A model generated the notes under the pieces. The model saw nothing but the letters and a program-made list of their open reading frames with translations, was not told the DNA's origin and ran no database searches. Shown piece after piece: positions 48,291 to 60,139 of a stretch of 64,000 nt of DNA. Origin of the DNA: Allium sativum (lineage: Eukaryota; Streptophyta; Magnoliopsida; Asparagales; Amaryllidaceae); the NCBI GenBank assembly GCA_030737875.1, contig CM060910.1:247350427-247414426 (forward strand), written 5' to 3'. Position 1 is the stretch's first letter, and each line of letters opens with the position of its first letter. The translations under genes and the position numbers were made by a program.

Positions 48291-49085
48291 TCTTGCCCCT
48301 AGCCTCGGTTCATACCATAAATGATAACCCAACTTCCAATACGACATTTGCGGTTTTAATTGTAGAACTAGTATGGCGACATGATATATGGTACCCATGC
48401 CGCCTATGATTGATACTTATGATTTGAAGTTGTTTTATACACTATGCACTTATTATAGTATCAAATGATTTGTTTTAAAACGTATCAAGCATTCTTTGGC
48501 TGTTATAAAGGAAAACCCTATCCTCGGCTGCGTTGCATTGTGTGATGGGACCTGGGTCTTATAACAGCTTCATTTTTCTTTATTTAGCATTGCGCTGTTT
48601 GTTTTGTGCACTGGTATTCTTGGGAGGAAACCCGTTCCGTGTTATACGGCGTGGTCCCTTGATTTACCAATCTTTAAAATAAAGATTAACTGTTTTAGTT
48701 CTCACACCAGTCACATGACTGACCTGGAGTTTATTGTTTTAACCTAAACTCTGGGTGCCCTTATTTTGACACGGGCAGCTAGTAGTTTTGGTTTTGCAGA
48801 TTTATATTCACAGGATCCTGGTTTACAGCTGGAACGATATCCGGAAAGCTTTGTATCCGTATATCTACTTCTAGTTGTGTATTGTATTATTTTCCGCTGC
48901 TATGTATTTAAATGTAATTTAAATCTCTGATATTTCTGTGTAATATTCATTTATACTCTGTATATTCTTGTAATCTGATGCATTGTTGTAATATACAGTG
49001 AAATGTTCTTTTATATGCGTTCTGTTGTGGCTTGTTCTCGAACTATCCGACGCTTTCCTTTACGGGGAAGTTACGGGTTTTTACA

Positions 49086-49090
49086 ACATA
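49086..49090 (+). repeat. Right target-site duplication of the array (ACATA)
   Basis: Matches 19698-19702 exactly. Confidence 0.9.
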
Positions 49091-49746
49091 CTTCTTAAAA
49101 CATAACTAAAAAAAGACAAAATAAATTATCATTTTATAAAAGCATAACTAAAATTTTAAAAATATATAACATAACATTTAAAAAAAACAGATAAACAATA
49201 TATAGTACGCATATGAACAAAAAATATATATATATAAAATATAAAAAATAAATTCATTAAGTTAAATAAAAACAACATAAAAAAGCTAAAGAGTAAAAAT
49301 GGAATATACTAAATAGCCGTGACTTCATAAATCTCAAATGAAAAAAAATTCAACCGAAAATTCTCAAATGAAAAATATACTAAAAATAAAAACTGACAAC
49401 CTGAGTTTTCAACTTTGAAAAATACATAAATCTCAAATGAAATAAAATTAACCAAAAAAATCTAAAAATATTGGAAATTTCAACTACATGTTTTCAGTTG
49501 ACAAAACCATCATCCACTTCAAAAAGCTATAAAAACCACCATAATGGAACTACCTTCTTAAGATATCCAAAACTAGCCAGCATCAGCAATTAAACATGAA
49601 ACTCCTCATATAATAATTCACAATAACAACAAATCACATCTGTGCAATAAAAAAAGCAAAATTAACTATGATTCAATATTTCTTACAATCCAACAATATC
49701 TCAAACAAAGATAAAGAAAAAAACACTAATCTTATTAGTTATAGGT
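49091..49746. other. AT-rich 3' flank of the MULE transposase; no gene seen
   Basis: The first ~110 bp continue the sister copy of 55773-55870 that the array interrupted (CTTCTTAAAACATAACT versus CTTGTTAAAACATAACT). The remainder is A-rich with no recognisable frame, terminal inverted repeat or RNA gene. Confidence 0.5.
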
Positions 49747-50056
49747 CTACCATAAAACAAACATACAATCAAACATAAGAATAGTTCGACCACTCAATGG
49801 ACAACTTCTACGATTATGCCCTAACTTCTTACACTTTCTGCACTTGTTCTGCTTCCCATGAAATACATCTAACCTACCAAGTCTGTTAACTCTAGGTCCA
49901 CCAGCTCCATAAATAACCTTAGAAGGATGAACAATAGAAGACCCTTCAGAAATAATATCTTTCTTATCAGAAGTAGGAATAGGAATGATGACATGTGAGT
50001 AAGAAGCACAATAAGCCTTGGTCGTGAAATAATTTTCAATAAAATCATAAACATTA
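49747..50056 (-). pseudogene. MULE transposase, C-terminal fragment with CCHC zinc knuckle
   Basis: The minus-strand frame is open from the LTR B junction to a stop at 49747. It begins VYDFIENYFTTKAY, typical of the region just after the SWIM finger in plant MULE transposases, passes through SHVIIPIPT and GGPRVNRLGR, and ends with a zinc knuckle CRKCKKLGHNRRSC (CX2CX4HX4C). Such knuckles close many MULE transposases and bind nucleic acid. The apparent start ATG comes from the inserted LTR, so this is not an independent gene. The matching upstream sequence resumes at 54630 on the other side of LTR B, with the reading frame meeting at KLN/VYDF once the LTR and one CATTA are disregarded. Confidence 0.85.
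50052..50056 (+). repeat. Left target-site duplication of solo LTR B (CATTA)
   Basis: CATTA, repeated at 54630-54634. Confidence 0.9.
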
Positions 50057-50252
50057 TGTAACATCCTGGATTTTTGACCATTAAATCGACAATGATCCTC
50101 AAACGTCGACTTAAATAAATCAAAATTACTGATAATTATTGGGATTAATATAAGAAAAAGAAGAAAACAAACACAGAATCTCGCAACGGGAAGACAAAAT
50201 ATAATAAATAAATAAATAACAATTCATGAAGCTATTAAAACTTACATTTGAT

Positions 50253-50258
50253 TTTATT
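50253..50258 (-). terminator. Poly(A) signal AATAAA of LTR B
   Basis: The minus strand reads TTGTAAAATAAAATC about 200 bp before the LTR end. Confidence 0.45.
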
Positions 50259-50622
50259 TTACAACAATTATCAGAGTTAACTATCATAAACATACCAATA
50301 TTTACAGCGGAATAATAATAACAAATATGTCTGTTGAGCTCCATCCTCATCTTCATAACATCATCTTCGATAACTGAAAATCAGGCTGACCCGAGCACAA
50401 ATGAAAAGACAAAAATGCTCGGATCAGAACTAAAATATTCTCATATTAATTAAATCAAATTCATGCGATAATATGAGTGCAATAACTTAAGAGATGTTAC
50501 GGGAATTTCCATATCCTAAGGATCCGTTAAACTAGATACTATATAATAATAGTGTCTATGGTTAAATATAACATATTAAAATAGCATAAGCGGGATTGCA
50601 TTTTTACCCTTACACCATTTAT

Positions 50623-50695
50623 ACGTTGTCGTAAACTTTGCATATAAAAACCAGTAACGGCCGGTGGATAGGGATGCGCCGCTATAAGACAACGT
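50623..50695 (-). other. Inverted repeat near the 3' end of LTR B
   Basis: ACGTTGTC (50623-50630) and GACAACGT (50688-50695), 57-nt loop. It occupies about the same place as the 11-bp-arm hairpin of the array LTR, but the sequence is different. Confidence 0.4.
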
Positions 50696-52624
50696 TAAAT
50701 CAAAATCGTAAGGGGCTCAATCAGAATAATATGACGAGGCACACGAGGAATGCCCAGAGTAGGAATATACTAGTTGCACGCCCGGACTGGTGGTAGCGCA
50801 TAGCCGTGGCTACCGCCCACCTCGGACAACACTCCCAAATCACGGATGCGCATTAAATCAAATCAATCAAACCGAGGGACTGTAGTAATAAAGGAAGAAG
50901 TGTGTCCGATGGAAGTAGCTAACCCCACTTGGTCCGGTATAGCCTTGTTTTAGTCATTTTAATTATGACCCGAAGGTCAAGGACATCCATCATCATTCTA
51001 TTTCTTCAAATTCAGTAATCGCCTCCAAATCAACCTATTTCATTCCGGAACTCCACCGCGTACACAGTTGTTAAAGTGGTTTCCAGTATTAGCAGAGAAT
51101 ATGACAATATCCGATCCCAGTTTCTTTAACAACCAAATGTTTACATTTTTCACACCGGTCAGTTCTTTTACATTTCAAACATGTTCATACTTCATATCAA
51201 AATATCATATTTTTCTTTAAAACTCGTTTCAATGGTCAAGATAGAATATTTCATAATAAAATCTCCATTTAAAACCAAACTTAAAATCTTGAAACAATTG
51301 CAACTTTAAAATAATTTTGATATAAAAATACTAAAAAATATATTTAAAGTAGTTTAGATATATAATTGAAATAGTTTGAAAATAAATAATTTGTATTTAA
51401 AATAGAATTTTCAGATTTAGTAAAATCTGTAGTTAAAATATAAAATAGTTTATAAAATAAATATTTAATTATTAAAATGGTTTATTTAAAATAATTAATA
51501 AAAATATAGTTATAAGGTAAATAGTTTATAAGGAAAAGTAATTATTATTAAAATAGTTTATAAAATGGTTTAAAATACTATAATTGGAATTAGAATTGTT
51601 TCTTCAAAATTAAATCAAACTAGAAGTCATTTTCCAGTTTCAAATCAATTCGACTAAATTTCGATATCTTAATTCAAAAGGACTTGACTTCCCATTTATA
51701 TTTCAATTCAACAGTTTGATTTCAAACAATTCGGTTTAATAATTCGATTCAAATAGTTAAATTTCAATTATAATTCCCACTTTGAATTATTCGTTTAAAA
51801 AAAATCTTGGGTTCACAATTCAATTATTAATATAAATCAAGTAAATTTAAAGTAAATATCAAAGATGGATAATCAATTCAATTTCGACAAATTTAGTTCA
51901 TATTCAATTTGGTTTTTAACTTCAGTTATCCACATTTACGAATTCTTTAAAATCTTTTTTTTTAAATTTCAAAGCTTAAAGCTCTAATTTAAAGAAAATT
52001 TATTAATTTTATCAGTTATTCTATGTTCAAAACAATATTCCAAAATTCTAGGTTAAAAACAAATTCTACTTAACTAACTGGTGTCCGTATATAATTTTCT
52101 ATCCTATGGCCAAGTAATACTTGAAATTTAATTTTAGTATTTTGGGAAAGGATATAATATATCATTTCAATCCAAATCAGGGTCATAGGTATTTATCATT
52201 TCAACCTACATTCTTAATTCATTTAATGATTAACCCCGAGTTTATTTGATGCCCGTAACATCTAAGGTAAATGATTGGGATTAATTAACATAAACAATGA
52301 TCATATCGAAATCAAGGTGAATAACCGATAAATTCACATAACAAGCATATCTCAAATATATCGAATCTAAACCATACATCACATCAATACATACAAACGG
52401 CTCAATATCGTATAAATTTGCTAATTATCAGATGTCAGATTTTAAACTGGCAATTAAATATAGAATTTTATCTTAACTATAAAATATAATATAACGGTCA
52501 AATTAAACTACACAATTGATGCGAATCAATATAAATATGCAATTTAAACTACCAAACATCAACCAATACAATCATATCATGACATGATATTAATTTAACT
52601 AATGTAAGAATACTTTAGTTAGGT

Positions 52625-52646
52625 GTGAGTGAGTTTAATCACTCAC
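52625..52646 (-). promoter_or_regulatory. GTGAG/CTCAC hairpin with donor consensus (LTR B)
   Basis: An 8-bp stem, GTGAGTGA/TCACTCAC. In sense orientation CCAAAGGTGAGTGATT gives a consensus AG|GTGAGT donor. Confidence 0.55.
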
Positions 52647-54629
52647 CTTTGGTTCTGAATGCATTTGAAATCCAAAATAAGCCCCAAATATTAACTGTCT
52701 TGGAATCTATCCAAATAAGTGCCATCGTGAAGAGCTCGTCGATACGATTCCAACGTAGTAAACCGCGTGTCAATTGGAGCTCGTATGAAAAAGTTATACA
52801 TGTTTATACATTTGCAATTCAATTAAAAATAAAATAATCCTCACCACTACATCATTGCCATTTCGTCATCTCCTACCTTCTCCCCAATGTGAAAAACACG
52901 AACAACATGTACAAGCAAACCCACCATTACCGATCCTTTCAGCATCCTTATCTCCTTCAACATTCTATGAAATCATGAACCGATGGATCCATCGGTCATC
53001 TCTTCGCAAGCTCTTCTAACCTATCTCCACCTTGTCAAGCTCAGCCGTCACCAGAAGATCGCATCTTTTCCTTCCTCACGCACGGCAGTAGGATAGTGCG
53101 ACTTTTTTCAAGGAATCTCACAAAATTTTGCTATAACTCACAGAATCCCGTCATGAACTCACATACAATCATCATTTCGTGAATAAGTCTCTATACATAC
53201 CAGAAATCCAAACTCTAGCACCTATATTTTACTGCTGCATAATTTGTCCACCCAGTAAAAGTGATCGTTCCCTTCAACCTGCGTATGATGATGAAGATCT
53301 TTCTCTCTTAAACTCATGGATGCAAGCTTGGACGATTTTTTTTTTTGTTTTGATTTTATTTTTGATTAAGAAAGAATCACATGCTTCCTTTTGTATTTGT
53401 TGAGAGAAATGAAACGATAGAGATATGAAATGAATTATGGTTAGTGATTAGGATTATTAATAGGCAAATTTTCAATGCTTAATTAATTAGATAACATATT
53501 CAATACTTCGTTTATTCATCTATAATTCAATTTCCAATTGATGTAAATCTGGTCTTAATACAAAATAGGGTTTATATTTGGTTATATTTATCAATTACAC
53601 ATAATACAATCTCAATTTAAGTTTTTCAACAAATTTTAGTTGAACATTACTTTTATATACACACACAATTCACTTTAAGTATTAACAATTCTCTATAAAT
53701 TCCCAATTCATATAATTATCTTCAATTAAATTTCAAAAACTAATCAACTTTATTCACATCAAAATAAATTTAATTTTAACTTAGTAAATCAAATTTTATT
53801 TTAATTATTAATTACATCAATCAATCTCATTAAATATTAAATTCCGACTTTCATTGTTAATCAGTGTAAACAAATCACAAGTTTATTTGCAATTTATATC
53901 AGTTACTACTTGTCAAAATAAGTTGGATTAAATTACCTAAGCAATTTACTTGAATTTCTACCATACCATTTTTTATAATTAGATCATTAAAATATGAGCA
54001 TAAGTTTAGTGCCAAATATTAATAAATTAATTCTTATCCAAACTAGGACATATATTAGTTATAAGGGAAATTTACATATACCATAAATTCACTTCAAAGA
54101 TTTTTCAACAAATTAAATTGGGCAATTAAATTTAAAATAATTAATTCATTTTATGTCTTAGTAACTTGCTACCAATTCCCAAATACATTTTTAAACAATT
54201 TAAAACACTTCTTCCAAACAAACATTTAATTTCAATTTAATTTCAAAACCTGTTAATTTTACTCAATTCAAAATAAAATTCAAACTAACTTTGCAAATTG
54301 ATTTTATTTGTATTTAATTCCAACATCGATTTATTTTTTCAATTCAATTGAATTTCGACTATGAATACTTTAACTCAATTCCATTCATATTCTTTGAGAT
54401 TTCAAATTTCAATATTAATTACAACAAACAAAATCAAAGTTAAGTTTACAACCAATGCAACTTATTATCATTATAATAAGTTGAAATTCATTATCTAATT
54501 CCCTTTAACTAAGTTCACACATCAAAATTTATATAATTAAATCAATAAATTTTAGTTGTAACAAAATATATATTCAAAAGTCATATTAAATTTAATAATC
54601 TAAATTATCGAAAAATAGGGGTTGTCACA

Positions 54630-54634
54630 CATTA
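54630..54634 (+). repeat. Right target-site duplication of solo LTR B (CATTA)
   Basis: Matches 50052-50056. Confidence 0.9.
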
Positions 54635-55242
54635 AGCTTTGACATAATAATGCACTTCAAAGCATGTACACAAGTAAAACTGGTAACTCTCCACTGACTA
54701 AAAGTGCAAATCCGGTTTTCAAGATCAATTTTTTGAAAAATAAAAGATTGCACTTCAAAAACAAATTTAGAAGATCAAGAAACATTCCAATCAAAACCCA
54801 TGAGTTAAAGCTTTCTTCAACATTTGATTTATTCTCACCATACCTATTTCCAGGAAAAAATAAATCAGCCCAATGAACGAAAGGCTTATCTTTTAGAAAC
54901 TCAATAGCCTTTTCACCTCCAATTTGCCTATAGTTTGTTATAGCTCTTTCAAAATCACGATTAGTAGCAGCTATAGCACACCGTTCCAATAGATTATCCG
55001 GCCACATTCCTTTTCCACCTTTTAGAATGGAAGCAACATTATTTTGCATATGATGCAAACAATATGAATGGAAAGCCGATGGAAAATCTTTGGGAATACT
55101 TAAAAGCAAACCCCAATGCCCGTCATAGATAAAAACTAACGGACAATCAACTCCAATTGAACATTTTAGTTAATCTAAAAACCAAGACCAATTTTCTTCA
55201 TTTTCCTTTCCAACAATAGCCATTAACAAAGGGGAAAAACCG
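54630..55242 (-). pseudogene. MULE transposase, catalytic core and SWIM fragment
   Basis: Read on the minus strand from 55242: MAIVGKENEENWSWFLD, then an in-frame TAA (55170-55172), VFIYDGHWGL (second catalytic Asp), the transposase-typical CLHHMQNNV, ATNRDFERAITNY, and ENKSNVEESFNSW. A frameshift follows between about 54710 and 54830. Another frame then continues with a SWIM-type finger at 54665-54710 (CTFSQWRV...CVHAL; the second Cys of CxC is Phe) and runs to KLN at LTR B. MULE transposases cut and paste DNA with a DDE-type RNase H fold. This copy has at least one stop and one frameshift and cannot be active. The longest open piece is 54657-55109. Confidence 0.88.
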
Positions 55243-56111
55243 GAAAATTAAAATTAATCAACCATTATAGAATATACAAAACAAATACACATAAATATTC
55301 TCCTAATTTAAAATGATAAAAGCATTTCTCATATCCATTCATGTCCTTTCTTTTTTTTTAAAATGAATGTTATTTCATTATTAGCACTAAGTTTACTGCA
55401 TATTGTTCGCAGCGTGTTCTAAATATATGTTATGCATGATACATTGCATATCAATTCTAAATATCCAACAAACAATCAAAATTAAACAGTTTTATACTAT
55501 TTAAAGCATCAAATACTATAACAATAGTGAAAATGTAACTTTTTTATATTGGCATACTTTAACTTTTTTTATACTATGTACTTCAATACAAATATAATTG
55601 CGAACAACAGAGAAACTGTAACAAGGGAGGTCTCATGCATAGACTAGCTTACTCAAAAACAGCTATACATTTATATTTTCTATCTTTTTCAGACAAAGAT
55701 AATAATTTTATCTTTTTCAAACAAAGAAGAGAAACTTGTTAATAGAAATCAAGTACTGTATATTGCCATATACTTGTTAAAACATAACTGAAAAAAATAT
55801 AAAATAAATTATCATTTTATGAAAGCATAACTAAAATTTTAACAATACGTAACAAAACATTAAAAAACATATTTCATAGTATTGCAATATACTTAACATA
55901 CTTTATAGTATTGCAATATACTTGTTAGACCAAAACTAAACAAAAATGATAAAATAGTTTATCATTTTATGATACAACATCTTAAACAAAAAAGTAAAAT
56001 ATTCACTAGTATTTATGTACAAAGAAAAATAGATTAGGTAGCAAAACATAAATTTTCCTAAAGCATAAGAAAATAAATCAAGTAAATCAAATAGAAAAAA
56101 ACTCATATACC
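55243..56111 (-). other. Probable intron of the MULE transposase gene
   Basis: Lies between the exon ending ITKNGDQG (a donor-like CAAG|GTATATG at about 56112, minus) and the exon starting before MAIVGKEN. Non-coding, AT-rich. The acceptor is not clear. Segment 55550-55870 is the sister of the array's insertion locus (19497-19702 plus 49086-49200) and shows the site without insertion at 55768. It also holds CATAGTATTGCAATATACTT-like repeats (55875, 55905). Confidence 0.55.
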
Positions 56112-56406
56112 TTGATCTCCATTTTTAGTTATTACACCCATCAAAAAACCATTTCAACCTTTTTAAAAAAGTGCCATCTAGAAATATCATTGGCCGGCAA
56201 TGCTTGATCCATAAATACAAGCTTCATATGATATAAATACTTTTCAAATTGATTAGTATTCTCATCAACCACCATAGCAGAGCGACTATTGGGATTACTT
56301 CTATCAACTGCTTTCAAGTACTAAACCAAATCATTGTATGATTACTCCTCATTGCCAAAAATTTCCTCTAAATCCAACTTTTCACCCATATACGCATAAT
56401 AATAAC
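56112..56406 (-). pseudogene. MULE transposase, exon with first catalytic Asp
   Basis: From 56406 on the minus strand: YYYAYMGEKLDLEEIFGNEE, then DLV.YLKAVDRSNPNSRSA (one in-frame stop), MVVDENTNQFEKYLYHMKL, FMDQAL. After a frame change comes the diagnostic CRPMIFLDGTFLK (first catalytic Asp in the LDGT motif), then GVITKNGDQG and a probable splice donor. It joins the N-terminal part at LTR A: the sequence ending INLS at 62242 continues here as YYYAYMGEK. Multiple frame breaks show it is a pseudogene. Confidence 0.85.
56402..56406 (+). repeat. Left target-site duplication of solo LTR A (ATAAC)
   Basis: ATAAC, repeated at 62237-62241. Confidence 0.9.
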
Positions 56407-59400
56407 TGTAACGTCCCATATTTTTGGTTGTTAGATATTTAGTATATTATTTTAAATATCGATTTGGAATTTTAAATGGATTTAATATATAATTCGTTTA
56501 TTAGACAACGTCTGAACGTATAATTTATATACATAATTTTTATTCGAACTTGTAAACGTCGCGACATTTCATAATTTAAGATTTGAAATTTTTGGGTATC
56601 GATACGTATATAAAACGCTTAATAACATTTGACGATGAAATTAAATAATCATACGAAATAGAATGTTCAAATCATTGTGTCGTTTACCATATGATGAAGC
56701 CCGTGCTTCGCACATAAGAAATTTGTTCAATATTTTACATAGGCCTTAAAAACATGTTTTCCCTTCAAACAATCTTCGTTTTTGACAAAACATATTTTAT
56801 TGGGATCGGAACACTGAGTCATAGCAGTGTGTCCATTTTTATGGTGTTTGGAATTCGCGTGTGTCAGTCCGAATATAACTGTTAACGGTATATATACGAT
56901 AACCGATAAAAATTAAATAACCTAACATAATAAAATAAAATACTTTTACTTTGCATCCAAGCAAGGTAAAAACTCACTTAACCTGATATTTCCTTTCAAA
57001 CTTTCCTAGCTATCCTTTTATCGAACAGAAAAAAAGATACGCACAAATGCCTTATTTAAAATACTACATCCTACTCTTCTGAAGCCTAAAATATAATATA
57101 TATAAATATGTGTCATAGCAAGCGTACTGATTAATTCACTGTAGAGCAAAGAATGGCACAGATCCTATTGAAACAAAAATACACTAGCTAATGAATTGAC
57201 AGTTCATGAATGGTAGACCTAACATATATCCTACTCCTACCACTGCAAATCCATGACAGCCAAATTTGATTACTTGCCACCCAAATAATATTCATACCCA
57301 CAAGTATACTTGGATGGAACGGAATCCCTGAAACGTGACCACCACAGCTTTGTTCTCCTATATATAGGAATGCAAAGGATCAATGGGAAAAAAAGCTTGC
57401 TCATTTTAAAATTTTCAATAAGAATAAACAAAAGCAAACCGAATTTCCCTCCCTCAAACCAAGCAATCTCTCCATTATATTTAAATCTTAGACTCCCTTC
57501 CACATATTGAAACAATAACAAACCCCACCATAAAGTGTAGCAGTAGTCGGAAGATTGAGATCTGACTGGAAGGATGAGACGTATGGGGTTGGCCTGGTAA
57601 TCAACTAGGGTGGAGCGACATTTAGTTGGAGGGAGGAATCAAGGCGGATGAGAGTTACTGTAAAGTAGTTTGGGCCAATGTTCATTTTTAGAAGCAAGAA
57701 AAGGTGAATGGTGGAAGGGAAATCAACGCCAGCATTGGAGGCATTAGTAGTCGGTGGCAGGTAATTATACATAACGTCCCTAATCAAGTTAAAACAATGC
57801 CTAGTCAAAGTAAATTAATTTAACGTGAGTATTATATCTAGTCGTAATGTTAAGTTATAACATTAACAATAGATAATGTTGTGTTAGCTGTTTTCCTTTG
57901 TGTCTAAGCACGGATTAGTTCAACAAGGATTAAGGTGAACAACTTATACATAACGTGCCCTAATAATTTATTATACTGTGACCAAATATAATGTGAATAT
58001 ATTATAACATAATAGGTATGGGAAAGGTACACATTGCGCGGCAAGGAGAAGGACGCACTACAGTACGTGAAGAGAAACAGTAATGGATGAAGGAAATACT
58101 GTGTCGTAGTGGAGTTTGTTGTCTGTTAGTGGAGAAGTATGGGTCACGTGGACAGACAATTGAAGGTGGGAAGGTGAGATACTGTTTGGTGGAAGTAGCG
58201 GTGTTAATGAAGGACAAGGGAGGAAGCGTTTCATGGTGAAGATCCAGGAAGAAACAATATGGTAATGAGGGAACGTGTTGCGTGTACAGCAGCTGTTGGA
58301 GAAAGGTATTACATAGTGGCGATTGGTTCTTTGATCGAAACAGAAAAGAAAAAATGTGGGGAAGGTGTGTAGCCACTGTAAGAACGAAAGCAGTGTGGAG
58401 TTAGAAGTTGCATGGCATTCAACAGGGGAGATGCGCTTGTTTTGATTGCTTGCAAGGTGGAACGGGGGTGCTGAAATAAGGAGATGCGAGGCTGAGGAGA
58501 AATATGGATAGGAAGAAGCTGCGAAGTGGAAATATTGTGCGGACGTAAGGTTTAAATGTGAGTAAATGATTCGAATATACAAGAAAAAAAAAAGAACAAC
58601 ACATATAACGGCAATGTTCATACGGAGACTAATGGGAAATACAAGGTGATGAAAAGGATAAATGCGAAGGGGGACGAGGAGGCTTGGTGATGCGTTCAAA
58701 TGGCGTTTGTTTACAGCAAGGCAGAAGCAGGTTAACGGAGCTTTATGTGATGAATGATGGGTGTTTGTTTAAATGAAGTGTGAAGCGGTGTATGAAGAAG
58801 GATCCTCGAAGTGTAAAGTGCAGAATTTCACATGCAGGTGGAAATGTTTTTTCAAGGACGGTAGGATGTTTTCTGGAATTGAATTAAGAAAGGGGCATAA
58901 TGCTTTCAAGGAAAAAAATTGGTGGAGCTGGAGTATAAAACAGACATGTAAGAATGGGGAAGTGCGGCGTGAAAAAAGAACAGCAGGTATGGGAAAAGGT
59001 ATATAATAACGTACGAACTATATGCCTAATCACAGGATCATTTTATCGTAAATTTGTTATATATTATATAATCCCCTTACGGTAGGTAAACACCGTTAAT
59101 TATAAAATATAATTAACACGTGTAACCAAGGGTATAAATTATATATGCTAATTATATTTAATTGCCTAATCCTGTAGTTAGAATTGCGCCTAATCTAGTA
59201 TACTAGCGTAACCAATTTTTATGTTGTATATATATAAATGTGCCCAATCATTTAACCATACGAACAGTTTTTAAATGTGCCAACTTTATTTTAACATAAA
59301 AATCTAATACCATACATGCCTGAAAATGGATAACGTGGCAAACCGATTTTACACTTGCCTAACCTTCAAATAAATGGATTCAAACTAACGATATGAATAA

Positions 59401-59659
59401 ACAAACATCATTATTGGACATGTATTATGTATACTTAAGGTTCTTACAATAGGCAAAATATTATTAAAATATTAATAATATTATTTAAATAAGTGGATAA
59501 CATATTGGTTGGATAACTGTGTTGCACAGCAATGGGATCAGACAAAACAAGTGATATTGGATCCATACCAATGAACGAAATATTTCGGAGCTGGTTTGGA
59601 TGGAAAACGCAGATGGGAGCTTGTAGAAGGAAACGGTTGAAAATAAATGGAAATCCGAG

Positions 59660-59674
59660 GTGAGTTCAACTCAC
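59660..59674 (+). promoter_or_regulatory. GTGAG/CTCAC hairpin with donor consensus (LTR A)
   Basis: CCGAGGTGAGTTCAACTCAC: an AG|GTGAGT donor within a 6-bp hairpin. Confidence 0.55.
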
Positions 59675-60139
59675 TCAGTTTATCCCGTTTATATTTTTAT
59701 AAACCGGATTTTTATTTTGTGTGCAATGGCTGCTGATGGTTGATGATGTGATGACTGTTTACATGTGTTTTGAATATTTTTAATATTCAGAGATTAATTT
59801 AAATGTTTTTTAATTTAATTAAATTAAATCGTTATTTTTAATGATTAGATTCCAAATGAGGTAACTTACCTTGTTGGTTACGTTTATAAACATATAGACA
59901 TATTAAATAAATCATTTAATGCTTGAATGGATGTTATAAATTGTTTGTTGACTGTTATTAGCTGAACTGTTTGTTTCGGGTTATCGTAATGAATAAATAT
60001 ATTATTGTATTAAATATGAGATAACCCATTTTGATGCAGGGAAGGACAGGTTGGAGGGATCCAACCGGATTCCTCAAATACGTTGTTTATTCCCGTATTA
60101 TATGAGCTGTTAATCAATATGATTGATTGCTAATTGTTG

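Larger units (their letters stand above)
19703..49085 (+). mobile_element. 29.4-kb ladder: four LTRs and three internal domains
   Basis: Order LTR1-internal1-LTR2-internal2-LTR3-internal3-LTR4, all in plus orientation. Every internal domain has its own PBS and PPT. There is a single pair of target-site duplications (ACATA) outside the whole structure and none at inner junctions. This is expected if one inserted element grew by unequal recombination between LTRs, or was inserted as a concatemer. It is not expected from separate insertions. There is no gag-pol. LTRs exceed the internal domain more than six-fold, which is extreme for a non-autonomous LTR element. Confidence 0.9.
42518..49085 (+). 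mobile_element. Array LTR 4 (6568 bp), right end of the ladder
   Basis: Ends GGGTTTTTACA followed by ACATA instead of a PBS. Same length as LTR 2, with 6 minisatellite copies. It shows more private substitutions than LTRs 2-3 around 46800-48010 (for example GAACCGAAGTCTCTACG at about 47509 and GGAAATGCG at about 48002). Confidence 0.9.
50057..54629 (-). mobile_element. Solo LTR B (4573 bp) inside the MULE transposase gene
   Basis: On the minus strand it runs from TGTGACAACCCCTATTTTTCG (54629) to ATCCAGGATGTTACA (50057), flanked by CATTA on both sides. Orientation is supported by the GTGAG hairpin 1.98 kb from the start (52625-52646), a CACACCGGTCAGT segment (51151) like the array's CACACCAGTCACATGACTG, and an AATAAA signal near the 3' end (50253-50258, minus). 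No PBS, PPT or second LTR, hence solo. Frames within it (52625-52837, 53179-53403, 50126-50356) show no known domains. Confidence 0.88.

Noticed and set aside
19703..49085. Tandem endogenous pararetrovirus
   Set aside because: Tandem units with an initiator-Met PBS could suggest one, but there are TG...CA termini, a PPT directly before each LTR, a 5-bp target-site duplication and no coat-protein, movement or RT-like frame.
19703..49085. Assembly artefact as sole explanation of the 7.6-kb periodicity
   Set aside because: Each LTR has private variants and a distinct or independently placed minisatellite state, and the outer target-site duplication matches. Artefactual unit number still cannot be excluded without reads.
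52625..53403. Frames of 70 and 74 residues in LTR B
   Set aside because: Within the leader of a solo LTR and antisense to it; no recognisable domain.
54664..54876. 70-residue plus-strand frame
   Set aside because: Shadow of the MULE transposase on the opposite strand.
58058..58699. 213-residue minus-strand frame (and overlapping 124-residue frame 58002-58376)
   Set aside because: Lies antisense in the purine-rich leader of LTR A. Composition-driven Ser/Phe/His/Pro-rich peptide without known motifs; stop codons are rare because of strand bias.
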